Source: Takakia lepidozioides (Eukaryota; Streptophyta; Takakiopsida; Takakiales; Takakiaceae). Taken from it: a stretch of 64,000 nucleotides of DNA. Location: contig CM060731.1 in the NCBI GenBank assembly GCA_030704615.1, positions 74,442,756 through 74,506,755 on the forward strand, read 5' to 3'. Positions within the stretch are counted from its first letter, which is position 1. Every line of letters begins with the position of its first letter. Shown in pieces: positions 46,202 through 55,847 of the stretch. The notes below the pieces were generated by a model. It was not told the DNA's origin, did not search any database, and saw only the letters and a program-made list of their open reading frames with translations. Both the position numbers and the translations under genes were made by a program.

Positions 46202-47332
46202 TCATCCCACTGTACGTCCCTCCACATTGATGCACGTAAGATCAAAGACCAGCTCGGAATGCACCAGATCCGTGAGAGAAACGGATTCATCATGCGCGTG
46301 GACATTGAACCCCTGTGGAAGAAGGAGAGCATGTCGCCCACGTAAAAGCTCATAGATCAAGTATGGACCGTCGATCTTAAGCTTAGATTTGCATACATGC
46401 TTACCATGTTGCAGCCAAATGCACACGGTCTGTCCCACCTGAAAAAGGTTAGAATACTTGACATGCTTGTTACAATTACGGGCTTGGGTGAGCTGAGCCT
46501 TGCCAATGTTCGTCTTGGACACCGCATGCCGAGCATGAAGATCCTCAACAAAGGTCTCAAGATCAACTGGCTCAGCTACAGTAGAAATAAGAGGGGTAGA
46601 ATGCAAAGGAGAAACACACTTGCGACCATACAACAACTCAAAATGAGTCTTCTTAGTGCTAGCATGCACGGCGGTGCAATAAGCAAAGAGAGTAGGGGGA
46701 AGAAAGGTATCTCACTCCCTGGTAAGTGCGTCATTCTTCTCCAACATGCGGCAAAGAGTTTGGTTAAAGCGTTCCGTAAGGCCATTGGTTTGGGGATGGT
46801 ATGGGGCTGTGGTGGAATGTTTGACACCAAAGTTGAAGCACACCACCGTGAGGAGCTGGTTACAAAACTCCTTGCCCTGATCCGTTAGTATCTTCCGAGG
46901 ACACCCATGTCGCATAAGGATCTCATTGAAGAAGAACTGAGCTACAACATCACTAGCCTTGGAACGCAAAGATCGGACTTCTACCCACTTAGTCAAGTAG
47001 TCGGTAGCAACACAAAGGTAGCTTCGACCCTTTGATGTGAGTGCGAGGGGTCCTACCAAGTCAATGCCAACACGAGCAAAAGCATGGGTGACAGACAAAG
47101 GCTGCAGCTCATACAAGATCCGGGCCCTAGGGAGAGCAATGTTAGCACGACAACCTTCACATTTAGAGATGAACTCGGTGACGTCTCGGTGAATTCCCAA
47201 CCAATAGTATACCTCTTGGATGCGGACCACAGTTTTCTTGATACCAAGGTGACCTGCATACAAAGAACAATGGAAACGCTCCAATAAAGCATTCAGCTGG
47301 CTCCGTGGTGGCACCTCCAAGTAGCATGGCAC
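46202..47332 (-). pseudogene. Integrase of the inner gypsy element
   Basis: HHCC-type zinc region (AGHLGIKKT, CEGC), catalytic core with GIDLVGPL, LTDQGKEF and TNGLTERFNQTL supplying the DDE residues. A single in-frame TGA (near 46711) separates this from the continuing ASTKKTHFELLYGRK and the C-terminal domain. Otherwise well preserved, so decay is recent. Confidence 0.85.
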
Positions 47333-47783
47333 TCCTCATCGAGTGAGCTCCTTGAAAAGCTTATCACCCATAAAACGGTGAGTAGACACATGATAGAGAA
47401 TTTGTTTACACAAGGACTCGGAAAGGCCAGCTGGCGAACGCCCTGATTGGCATTGCTGGAGTAGCCCAACATGTAGCTGATCATCTATGACTGCACTGCA
47501 CATAAGAGGTAGACAATGGGTTTTTAGAGAAGGTGGTCTGGAGTGTTTACCCCTATGATCTCCAGCCAGGGATACCTTCACCTCATTTGTTACTACTCAT
47601 GGACAGCCAAGTCAGGCCTTGAGGCTCAAGCCAATAGTCACACCGTAGTGCAGCAGCCGAAATACAACAAACTCATGAGCCTATGAAAGAGAAGGACTAA
47701 AACACAATAGGGAACTTCCACCAAAACTTGTCCGAATTTTCGCGAAGCGATAGATCCACCACACATGCTAACACATGAATAAA

Positions 47784-48335
47784 TCAGCCAGGATCATCCA
47801 ATAGGCTGGACCAGCCCCAGGCAGACAATATGTCATGGGAATCCAGGGCCAAGGGTTGCTGATCTGCACAAAGAAGGTTGAGAAGAAGGACAGGATCAGG
47901 AGGAGGGGCAGCATCAGCAGCAACCAGGTCATCCAAGGTGAGCATAGGCCTGCTGACAAGAGGATCAATCCGTGTGAGTGCATCAGCATTCGTGTTTTCC
48001 TTGCCTTTCTTGTAGACTATATCCATGTCAAACTCCTGCAGATACATAGCCCATCTAGCAAGTCTGCCATGAAGTTCCCTAGGCTTAATAAGAGCTTTTA
48101 GTGGAAGATGATCAGTTTCTACCACAAACCGGCTACCATGCAAATATTGCCGAAAATGCTTCACACCAAAGACCAGAGCTAGACCCTCCCTATCAGATAT
48201 GGAATAATTCCTTTCATGACGATCTAGATGACGGGATGCATAAGCTATGACATGCTCCTTGCCTTCTACTACTTGACATAAGATTGCAGAGATGGCAACA
48301 ACAGATGCATCAGTCTAAAGCAAGAAAGGTAACTC
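47784..48335 (-). pseudogene. RNase H of the inner gypsy element
   Basis: TDASVVAISAILCQ, AYASRHLDRHERNYSISDRE and FVVETDHLPLKAL give the gypsy RNase H Asp-Glu-Asp pattern, then NADALTR. A stop stands just before TDAS. The following 47333-47783 is linker text up to the integrase. Confidence 0.8.
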
Positions 48336-48419
48336 AAAGTTGGGAAACATCAGGATGGGAGCTGAGCACAAGGCCTTGCGAAGGGTGTCAAAAGCAGCCT
48401 GCTGGGAGAAGGTCCATTC

Positions 48420-49252
48420 AAACCTAGAGGGTGAGCAAGCTTAGCAAAATTCTTTATGAAGCGCCGGTAATAAGATGCCAGACCAAGGAAAGATTTGATA
48501 CAACGTTTATCCCTGGGGATAGGATAGCCCCAAACAGACTCAAGCTTGGCAGGATCAGGAAACAAACCATCTTTGGACAGAATATGGCCAAGGAAGTGGA
48601 GCTCAGGCATGAATAGTTCATATTTCTTGGGCTTTACTTTAAGGCTTGCAGTGCGCAATTTGCTGAAGACACGCTGCAGATCAGATAAGTGAGCGTCAAA
48701 GCTGGCTGAGTAAACATTGATATCATCAACATAAATTAAAGCACACTCCCAGCAAAGATTGCCCAAGACAATGTCCATGAGGCATTGGAAAGTAGAGGTG
48801 GCATTGCACAAACCAAAAGGCATGGTCTCATATTGGTACTTACCCATACGACACACAAAGGAGGTATTTTCCTTGACTGCTTCAGTAAGAGGAACTTGCC
48901 AAAAACCAGATGCAAGATCAAGAGAGGAGAAAATTGTAGCACCATGTAGTTGATCTAATGTCTCATTAATCCTGGGTAGAGGGTAGGCATCTTTTTTTGT
49001 GATGTCATTCAGCTTTCTGAAATCAACACAGAAGCGGGTTGTGCCATCTTTCTTTCCAACTAAGACAATTGGACTAGCCCAAGGAGATACTGAAGGTTTA
49101 ATCACACCAGCATCAAGCATCTTCTGGACTTCTTCTTGGATTATGTCACGTTCCTTGACACTCTCTCGGTAAGCAAATTGTTTAATATGAGCCCCTTCAG
49201 TGACAATGTCATGTTGAAGAATAGGAGTGCGTCGTAGGTCAGTGGATCCCAA
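48420..49252 (-). pseudogene. Reverse transcriptase of the inner gypsy element
   Basis: MLDAGVIKPSVSPWASPIVL, RFCVDFRKLND, FSSLDLASGFWQV, MPFGLCNATSTFQ, YVDDINVYS and FLGHILSKDG are all in order, with the YVDD active site intact. The frame breaks after KLAHPL. Confidence 0.9.
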
Positions 49253-49439
49253 CTGAAAATATCTAGATTCTTTGCAATAAGCACTTCCACCTTCCTCCTT
49301 TGTCTAGAGAAGAGAGTTGTGCCTAACTTGATTTCAGATAAAACTTTGGTGAGGGCCTTCTTACCTCCCAGGCTGAGATCAGGAACATGTAGTGGTGCAA
49401 CTGCAGCAAAGGCAACAACCGTATCTAAGGGGCCATGTT

Positions 49440-49821
49440 GGATGTCAATGGCCTCAAGACCAAAACCAGCCTACACCTCTTGTATGTCAGTAATGGGAAG
49501 AGCAGTGATGCGAGCCAGAATCTGCCCCTTTTTAATAGTCATAAGGAAGCGTTCAGGATTAGCAATCATGATCTTAACCTCCTGTCTATATCCTCTATCA
49601 AAAACACCAGTGGCCACCAGACAGTGCTTAAGAGCAGTCAATCTCCTCCAACCCTCAACTTCTAGGAAATGAGCAGCGGGACACAAGAAAGCCAGACCAG
49701 ACTTGACCACCCTTTGGGTCAAGGCAGGGATGATAATGTTGAGAGGTGCACGAATTAGAGTAGAATTCTTTGGAATAACTATGGGCACCCCTATCCTATC
49801 CCTAGCACCAGAACATGTCAC
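49440..49821 (-). pseudogene. dUTPase-like domain of the inner gypsy element
   Basis: The text RVVKSGLAFL, VATGVFDRGYRQEVKIMIAN, LMTIKKGQILARI and, after one TAG, AGFGLEAID resembles dUTPase motifs 2, 3, 4 and 5 (R-S-GLA, G-V-I-D-x-x-Y-x-G-E, G-D-R-I-A-Q, GFG). Motif 3 keeps the catalytic Asp and Tyr. dUTPases hydrolyse dUTP and limit uracil incorporation during DNA synthesis. The domain lies directly ahead of reverse transcriptase, where some retroelements carry one. Family assignment is by motif reading only. Confidence 0.55.
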
Positions 49822-49839
49822 TTATATAAGAGTTGAAGA

Positions 49840-50235
49840 TGAGGGCAGCAAAGGCGTGAGCAGAACCCGTGAGCAGATTCCCTTATCCGTGAGCAGATTC
49901 CTCCAAGCGTGAGCAAATTGTAAGCGTGAATAGATTATTGATGCGGACCCTAAAAGTGAGGGAACAAGTGGGCCTATTGCCGTGGACACAAACTCCACTG
50001 CAACGGCGCAATCTTCTCTCCATCGGACCGAAGACAGACATACTCCATGACGACAATGTGGCACGAATGTGCGATGAAAAACTGTCGGATGAATGTATCT
50101 ATGATGAACGTAAAAGGGAATGGATGAACATTGGATGAATGTTGGATGAGTGTCGGATGAAAAATTGCCCACATAAGTGAACCATGGATGATTGCAACAA
50201 CATGTGCGCAGGGATCCATGTGTTGTTGAGTTTAA
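49840..50235. repeat. Dispersed GTGAGC / GGATGAAT repeat family, member 3
   Basis: Four GTGAGCAGA/AAATT words (49856-49920), GGGCCTATTGCCGTGGAC (near 49971) and a tract of GGATGAATG repeats (50095-50160) match the motif order seen at 9.1 and 17.1 kb. It lies at the point where the inner gypsy element loses its 5' part, so it may be the inserted sequence that truncated it. Confidence 0.45.
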
Positions 50236-50259
50236 ATAAGTGTATTTTAATTTGGCGGA

Positions 50260-52030
50260 AGCTTAAATATTCCGGCCCAGAAGACCAGCCAGATTAAGGT
50301 GGCGTCACCGCCACCTTCATCTGGCACATTCAGAGGAGAAAAAACAATAAACAATAATAATAAAAATTGTTTTTTTGTTTTTTGGAAAACTTGCAAATGA
50401 ACCCAACCCCTATTTTGCAAGCAAAGGACCTGGCGTTTACCCAGCATGGATTTCTGGTCACCTGGAAGAAGGACATGACAATGAATCATAAGCCAAACAA
50501 TTTGTAGATGCCATTCACCCCAAATAGCACACCAGAAGACCAGCCAGATTAAGACTACACCTTAATCTAGCACATTCGGGGAAAATAAAAATAAAAATAA
50601 AATAATTTACTTTTACTTTTTTACTTTTTGAAAACTTGCAAATGAACCCAGCCCTTGCTTTGCAACAAAAGACTTGGCGTTTACCTAGCATGGATTTTTG
50701 GTCACCTGGAAGAAGGACATGACAACAAATCATAAGCCGAGTAATTTGTAGATGCCATTCACCCCAAATAGCACACCAAAAGACCAGCTAGATTAAGGTG
50801 TCGTTGAAGACACCTTAATCTGGCACATTCGGGGAAAATAATAATAATAATAATAAAATTATTATTATTATTATTATTATTATTATTTTGAAAACTTGCA
50901 AATGAACCCAGCCCTTGCTTTGCAACAAAAGACCTGGCATTTACCCAGCATGGATTTTTGGTCACCTGGAAGAGGGACATGACAACGAATCATAAGCCGA
51001 GTGTAGGTGCCATTCATCCCAAATAGCACACCAAAAGACCAGCCAGATTAAGGTGTCGTTGACGACACCTTAATCTGGCACATTCGGGGAAAATAAAATA
51101 ATAATAAAATAATTTTTTTTTATTTTTTATTTTTTGAAAACTTGCAAATGAACCCAGCCCTTGCTTTGCAACAAAAGACCTGGCATTTACCCAGCATGGA
51201 TTTTTGCTCACCTGGAAGAAGGACATGACAACGAATCATAAGCCGAGTAATTTGTAGGTGCCATTCATCCCAAATAGCACACCAAAAGACCAGCCAGATT
51301 AAGGTGTCGTTGACGACACCTTAATCTGGCACATTTGGGGAAAAATAAAATAAAACAAAATAATATATATATATTTATATATATTAGAAAACTTGCAAAT
51401 GAACCCAACCCCTGCTTCGCAAGCAAAAGACCGTTTACCCAGCATGGATTTCTAGTCACATAGAAGAAGGACATGACAATGAATCATAAGTTATGTGGTC
51501 CGAGCAATTTGTAGATGCCATCCACCCCAAATAACACACCAGAAGACCAGCCAGATTAAGGTGTCGTTGACGACACCTTAATCTGGCACATTTGGGAAAA
51601 AATAAAATAAAAATAAAAATTGGAAAACTTGCAGATGAACCCAACCCCTGCTTTGCAAGCAAAAGACCTAGCGTTTACCTAGCATGGATTTCTGGTCACA
51701 TAGAAGAATGACATGACAACGAATCATAAGTTATGTGGTCCGAGCACCATTCACCCCAAATAACACACCAGAAGACTAGTCAGATTAAGGTAGATTAAGG
51801 TGTCGTCAACGACACCTTAATCTGGCACATTCGGGGAAAAATAAAATAAAAATAAAAATTGAAAAACTTGCAAATGAACCCAACCCCTGCTTTGCAAGCA
51901 AAAGACATGGCGTTTACCCAGCATGGATTTTTGGTCACATGGAAGAAAGACATGACAACAAATCATAAGTTATGTGGTCCGAACAATTTGTAAATGCCAT
52001 TCACCCCAAATAGCACACCAGAAGACGTTA
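50260..52030. repeat. Satellite of seven units of roughly 250 bp, each with a hairpin
   Basis: Units begin near 50280, 50530, 50780, 51030, 51285, 51543 and 51775. Each contains a palindrome such as CCAGATTAAGGTGTCG-TTGA and its complement, then GGCACATT(C/T)GGGGAAAA, a variable AT-rich microsatellite, AAAACTTGCAAATGAACCCA, TTTACCCAGCATGGATTT and GACATGACAACGAATCATAA. The third unit's spacer is a long (AAT)n(ATT)n palindrome (50839-50896). No coding frame is conserved, although shadow frames recur with each unit. Confidence 0.9.
51043..51078. other. Example 36-bp hairpin of the satellite unit
   Basis: Arms of 16 bp (CCAGATTAAGGTGTCG and its exact complement) around TTGA. It is perfect in units 4, 5 and 6. 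Unit 1 (50289-50324) has GGTGGCG pairing with CGCCACC where others have GGTGTCG/CGACACC. Confidence 0.85.
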
Positions 52031-52094
52031 CAGATGTCATGTTATGCGGAGGCTGCAGCTTACAAATTTAGTCTCATCTCTTCTCTCCCTCCTG

Positions 52095-52318
52095 TGCATA
52101 GAGCACGGTAATCCACACACATCCGCTTGGTTTTATCTTTCTTAGTTACAAAGAGGATGGGAGAACCATATGGGGACTTATAGGGTCTTATAAAGCCTTT
52201 CTTTAATAGGTCTTCTAATTGCGTCTTAAGTTCTTTCAATTCTGCAAAACTTAACCTATATGGAGCTTTAGCCATGGGACTTGTCCCAGGTAACAATTCA
52301 ATAGGATGATCTATATCC
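52095..52318 (-). pseudogene. Start of reverse transcriptase, outer chromovirus
   Basis: RDIDHPIELLPGTSP, KGFIRPYKSPYGSPILFV and RMCVDYRAL, then an abrupt end where foreign sequence begins. The catalytic palm is missing. Confidence 0.85.
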
Positions 52319-52326
52319 CTTGAGGG

Positions 52327-53133
52327 CACGGGGGGTCACTATATGTATTTTTTCCATATCACGTGCGTACAAAGGTATATTTATACTAGGCTATATTTTT
52401 AAAAATTTGCATTTTTTTCCACCCTATCTTTAGGTAATATTGTAAAACCCTTTGTTTTCTAATACCCTATTTTTCTTTATAATTTTATTTTGTAACAATC
52501 AATTAGATCATATTTTAAATTGTTTTTTTAATAATTGCAAAATTTCAAAGCATGTACACAAACAACATTCCATATATAAGTCAAATGCCGGACCTAAAGA
52601 AAAGTTTAATTTTCATTAGCCACGAACTCATTCAAAGCCGTAGCATTACTTGGATTTAAAGAGTACAAATTCTGAGATGGTTCATAGTCACTGTTGAGAT
52701 TATGGTCTCAACATCAATCCACTCTGTATCACTGGAATCATATTTGAACTTCAGGTGACCTCTACTTTTAGAAAATTCAAAAACACCATAATAGAAGAAC
52801 TCCCATATTTGGGGAGAGCAGGCTTATTCATCAAATAAGCGTGATGAATGAATGAAGTTTTGAGAAGATTTCATCCTGATGGATTAGAGTTGGATGAAAT
52901 ATGAGAAACTTCACAATGATGGATACATTACACTGTAGATAAAACCCTTTATTACATTAACTTTTTAAGTAAAACTTTGGACTTTTTGTGATTTAAAAAA
53001 AAAAAAAAAAAACTAGGTGAAAGGATATTGCACTACTAAGTAAAAATTTTCTAACATTTACCTCAAAAAAATAAACTACACCCTATATTTGTTCTCACGT
53101 GGTTTTGAAAATATGGGGAGTGACCCCCCCAAG
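52327..53133. mobile_element. 807-bp hAT-like element inserted in the outer chromovirus
   Basis: The ends are CACGGGGGGTCACTATATG and, reverse-complemented, CTTGGGGGGGTCACTCCCC. Flanking 8-bp CTTGAGGG occurs at 52319-52326 and 53134-53141. Removing the element and one TSD rejoins the host frame smoothly from NELSPS to RDIDHPIELL, which proves the boundaries. The 8-bp TSD suits the hAT superfamily. The interior is AT-rich with an A-run at 52996-53011 and encodes no transposase. Confidence 0.8.
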
Positions 53134-53141
53134 CTTGAGGG

Positions 53142-53700
53142 AGACAATTCGTTTGGTAGATCTTTAGGAAAGACATGATGAAACTCTTTCAACAAGGCCT
53201 CTGCTTCTGGAATTTTTTGCTTAGGTTTATCTTCTTTCTTATCTACCAAATACAAAAAGCCTCTTGGTAAACCTTTTCTTACCTGCTTCTTGAATTGCAG
53301 TGCAGACAAAATTGTCTCTTGATCCTTCCTTATGGAGCTTGAAATTTTAAGACAATGTTCCTTACTGTTTTTATCAAATAACTTAATAATATTTTTTTGA
53401 CAATTAATTAGTGCCTTATGAGCTCTTAGCCATTCCATTCCTAGAACAGCGTCATGTTCACCTAATGGCACTACTGAGAAAGAAACATTCTCTATTAATT
53501 CCCCTAGTTTAATGGGTAACTGGTTCACTACCAAAGAATATTCTCCAATTCTTCCCGTTACTAATTTACCACTTACTCCTTCAGGAGCTGTCTTAGTCCA
53601 AACCACTAACTTCTTGACTATCCTTTTAGACAAAAGATTATGGGTGGCCCCAGGAAAGATACTATTTTACCCAACATATATCCTCACAAATGAAGTAAGG
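53142..53700 (-). pseudogene. Aspartic protease region, outer chromovirus
   Basis: The text LSKRIVKKL, VVPLGEHDAVLGMEWLRAHK and KEFHHVFPKDLPNEL gives the usual gypsy protease-to-RT linker. Where the active-site D-S-G-A-T is expected the sequence reads F-P-G-A-T (about 53650), so the catalytic Asp is lost. Confidence 0.75.
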
Positions 53701-53861
53701 AGGAATTACCAGTATTTAATATGGCATGTGTTATTGTTTCCTCGCTGACTTTGTTGCCAATTCCACTAGTACTCTCGGCAACTTCTTCCAGATTTCTTTG
53801 CCGCTTGACTCTTCTTGGCCGGCCCTTCTTTAAGGGAGGATGTACTTGGAGGATTTTGTTA

Positions 53862-54450
53862 TTACTTAATTGGTCTTTTCTTTTCTCCTCCGGAATTTTT
53901 AGTTCCCGGGATAAACTTAGCCTTAATGGGATTGCCTTTATTGAATTTTGGCTTTTGCCTATCTAGTTCAATCACCTGCTTCTGATCAGAACCTAGATGT
54001 GGTAGCCCACCTGGTTTATTAAACCGTTGGTGCTTGCCATTTTTGCTAAAACTCCCACCTCTTTCTTGGCCCTGATCTCTTCGGACAAAAGTGTGAGATT
54101 TATCCCTATCTGCCATCAGAACATTGTTAGAAGTAGAAAAACAAGAACCAACGAATCTTGGCGATGCAATGGCCGACCGTTTGGAAATCCTCGATAACAA
54201 TGTTCTGATGGCAGATAGGGATAAATCTCACACTTTTGTCCATACTACTAAATGTTTTGCTTATAGAAGCTTCTTTTCCTTCTACTAAGTTCGTATTATA
54301 AGACGACTCCTCTTTTGAGCGTTCTAAAGCTTCTTTCAGCTCCTGACGAGAAGCACGACGTTGAGCCCTTGCTTCAGCCTCGGCTACTCTTAATTGAGCC
54401 AATTCCTCAAAAGTATAGGATCGCTTTTGATCACTACCTTTCCATGGCAT
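53862..54450 (-). pseudogene. Gag, outer chromovirus
   Basis: Charged, low-complexity text: RVAEAEARAQRRASRQELKE, then after the inverted-repeat disruption FVRRDQGQERGG, NKPGGLPHLGSDQKQ and lysine-rich KPKFNKGNPIKAKF. Not an intact frame. No convincing zinc knuckle is seen. Confidence 0.6.
54083..54241. repeat. 47-bp perfect inverted repeat within gag
   Basis: Arms 54083-54129 and 54195-54241 are exact reverse complements (landmark TAACAATGTTCTGATGGCAG) around a 65-bp spacer. The disrupted gag frame (SSMDKS on one side, DRDKSHTFVRRDQ on the other) shows that one arm was added to a pre-existing frame. Confidence 0.95.
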
Positions 54451-54577
54451 CAGAATGAGACTATTCTGATTTAATCTTCCGTATAACCTCGTTGCTATCT
54501 AACATTCTCTTTCAATCAACTTCTTAAGTTGTTACTGATAGAACGTTACTTATAGCTTCAGGTCTTAGGATCTTCTT

Positions 54578-54594
54578 ATTTCGCTCTGATACCA
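54578..54594 (-). promoter_or_regulatory. Primer-binding site of the outer chromovirus
   Basis: The minus strand reads TGGTATCAGAGCGAAAT just inside the 5' LTR. TGGTATCAGAGC complements the 3' end of plant initiator Met-tRNA, the common primer of plant LTR retrotransposons. Confidence 0.85.
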
Positions 54595-54595
54595 A

Positions 54596-54934
54596 CTGTA
54601 ATGAAACTACTAAAACTATTCCATTAATCCTAGAGACACAGCTTTCAGGTATTGAATACCTTTATAAAGAAAAAGACGTTGTTAGGTCTTTGTCTATGTA
54701 TATACTTGTTCTTCCTCTCTCTTTGATACTCCCTAGTCTAGAGCTCATCTTCTAGATCCATTGTATCTCCCTTGCTCCTTCTCTCACTTTCAACCTTGGC
54801 AAACGAGATCTCTTGAGTCTTTTTCCGTTTCGCTTCACATCTGAACCCCATCAGTCACACCCCTTACTAAATATATCTACAGTTATGTGTCTTTGCATAT
54901 CTAATAAGGGATGAACACATTCATTCTCGTGACA
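54596..54934 (-). repeat. 5' LTR of the outer chromovirus
   Basis: Runs from TGTCACGAG at 54934 to TTTCATTACAG next to the primer site, about 340 bp. It contains TTTCTTTATAAAGGTATTC (near 54660), a likely TATA region. Only its first 118 bp are matched by the 3' LTR. Confidence 0.8.
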
Positions 54935-55241
54935 GGTAGAAGCAGAGATTTGAAACCAGTTGGCTACCATGTACATACATCACAAAAATTGTGATTGTTG
55001 CCGTTGCAACGCAATCGGTCCCGTCCTAGTAATAGAAATAAAGTGGAAAGTAAAAATCATTTTATAAGCAGAAGAAAAAACAAAATGTGCAATATTGAGG
55101 AGACACATTTTTGTGTACTGGCAACCCCGGTGCAGAGCTAATAGGAACCATGCCTTGGCATAAATATCTCTTCATGTACTTGTTGAAATTGAAGATCCAG
55201 CCCACCATCTGGACCATTAGCCAACTGAGCCATTATGGGGA
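54935..55241. other. Spacer, no gene seen
   Basis: Sequence outside the 5' LTR with no recognisable content. Confidence 0.3.
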
Positions 55242-55575
55242 TTTCCTTTTACGCCGCATGTGGGTTGTTCATTTTGCAGCCTTGCACTCCTAAAGCCTCT
55301 CAGGTGAGTGTAGTCCATCTCACATTTCAACTGCCCAGATGACTTTCATCATGAATGGACTCTAGCTATTCAGGGTGGTGGTTGCAGAGAGCCTGTTGCG
55401 TTTTCCTCCTGAGAAACTCAGGTGGCCAACCTTCAGCTGGCTAGTCAATCTCACCAACTTACAAAAGCTTTGTAATCCATAGATGTGCCCAATCTTCTAC
55501 AATGAATGTGTACAAAGTGCTCTTGACTTCAGCCAAGCTTCCCTGGCATGTTATTCCACAGCTCTTGGTTTCCAA
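55242..55575 (+). repeat. Direct repeat flanking the nested transposon block (copy 2)
   Basis: Counterpart of 43318-43605 (landmarks CAACTGCCCAGATGACTTTC and TCAGGGTGGTGGTTGCAGAG), about 12 kb away on the other side of the retrotransposon block. Confidence 0.7.
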
Positions 55576-55847
55576 GTTCTCATGATGATTTGTGTTCTCA
55601 TGATAAGTGTTTGAATGACCTTGTTACAACTCTAAAAAAGGATTGGCTTGGTGGGGCCCCAGTGCCAGAACTACCTACAGGGCGAAAAATAAGAACTGCC
55701 TACAATTGAATTAGCCCCTTGCAATGAATGTTTCCATCCATGCCTAGAGAACAAAGCTTTGCATGTAGTCCCTAAAAAGGTGGCCACTTTGAAATCTATT
55801 GTTTTACTGTACTAGATGCTAACTTTACTTTCCAGCATCTTTTATGA

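Larger units (their letters stand above)
45425..49821 (-). mobile_element. Second Ty3/gypsy element (inner), 5'-truncated, with dUTPase-like domain
   Basis: Minus-strand order: dUTPase-like (49821-49440), reverse transcriptase (49252-48420), RNase H (48335-47784), integrase (47332-46202), then an LTR-like region (45885-45425). Gag, protease and 5' LTR are absent. Its pol differs clearly from the outer element and I see no chromodomain, so it is a different lineage. It is in the same orientation as the outer element. Stops and frameshifts (near 48430, 48315, 46711 and 49468) make it inactive. Confidence 0.8.
44315..54934 (-). mobile_element. Ty3/gypsy chromovirus, outer element, degenerate and interrupted
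   Basis: In minus-strand order: 5' LTR (54934-54596), tRNA-iMet-type primer site, gag (about 54450-53862), protease (53700-53142), start of reverse transcriptase (52318-52095), [foreign block 52094-45425], integrase core end (about 45415-44860), chromodomain (44763-44450), polypurine tract and truncated 3' LTR. The part of pol between DYRAL and the integrase catalytic core, about 2 kb in a typical element, is missing and replaced by another gypsy fragment plus a satellite. Many stops (for example in the integrase) show it is dead. The chromodomain places it among the chromoviruses. Confidence 0.85.

Noticed and set aside
50515-51474. Recurring minus-strand open frames of about 70 codons, one per satellite unit
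   Set aside because: They are translations of the same non-coding repeat, vary with the AT-rich spacer length, and have no domain.
50260-52030. Regular repeats with palindromes considered as a CRISPR-like array
   Set aside because: Units are about 250 bp and wholly homologous, without short unique spacers, and the context is plant nuclear DNA.
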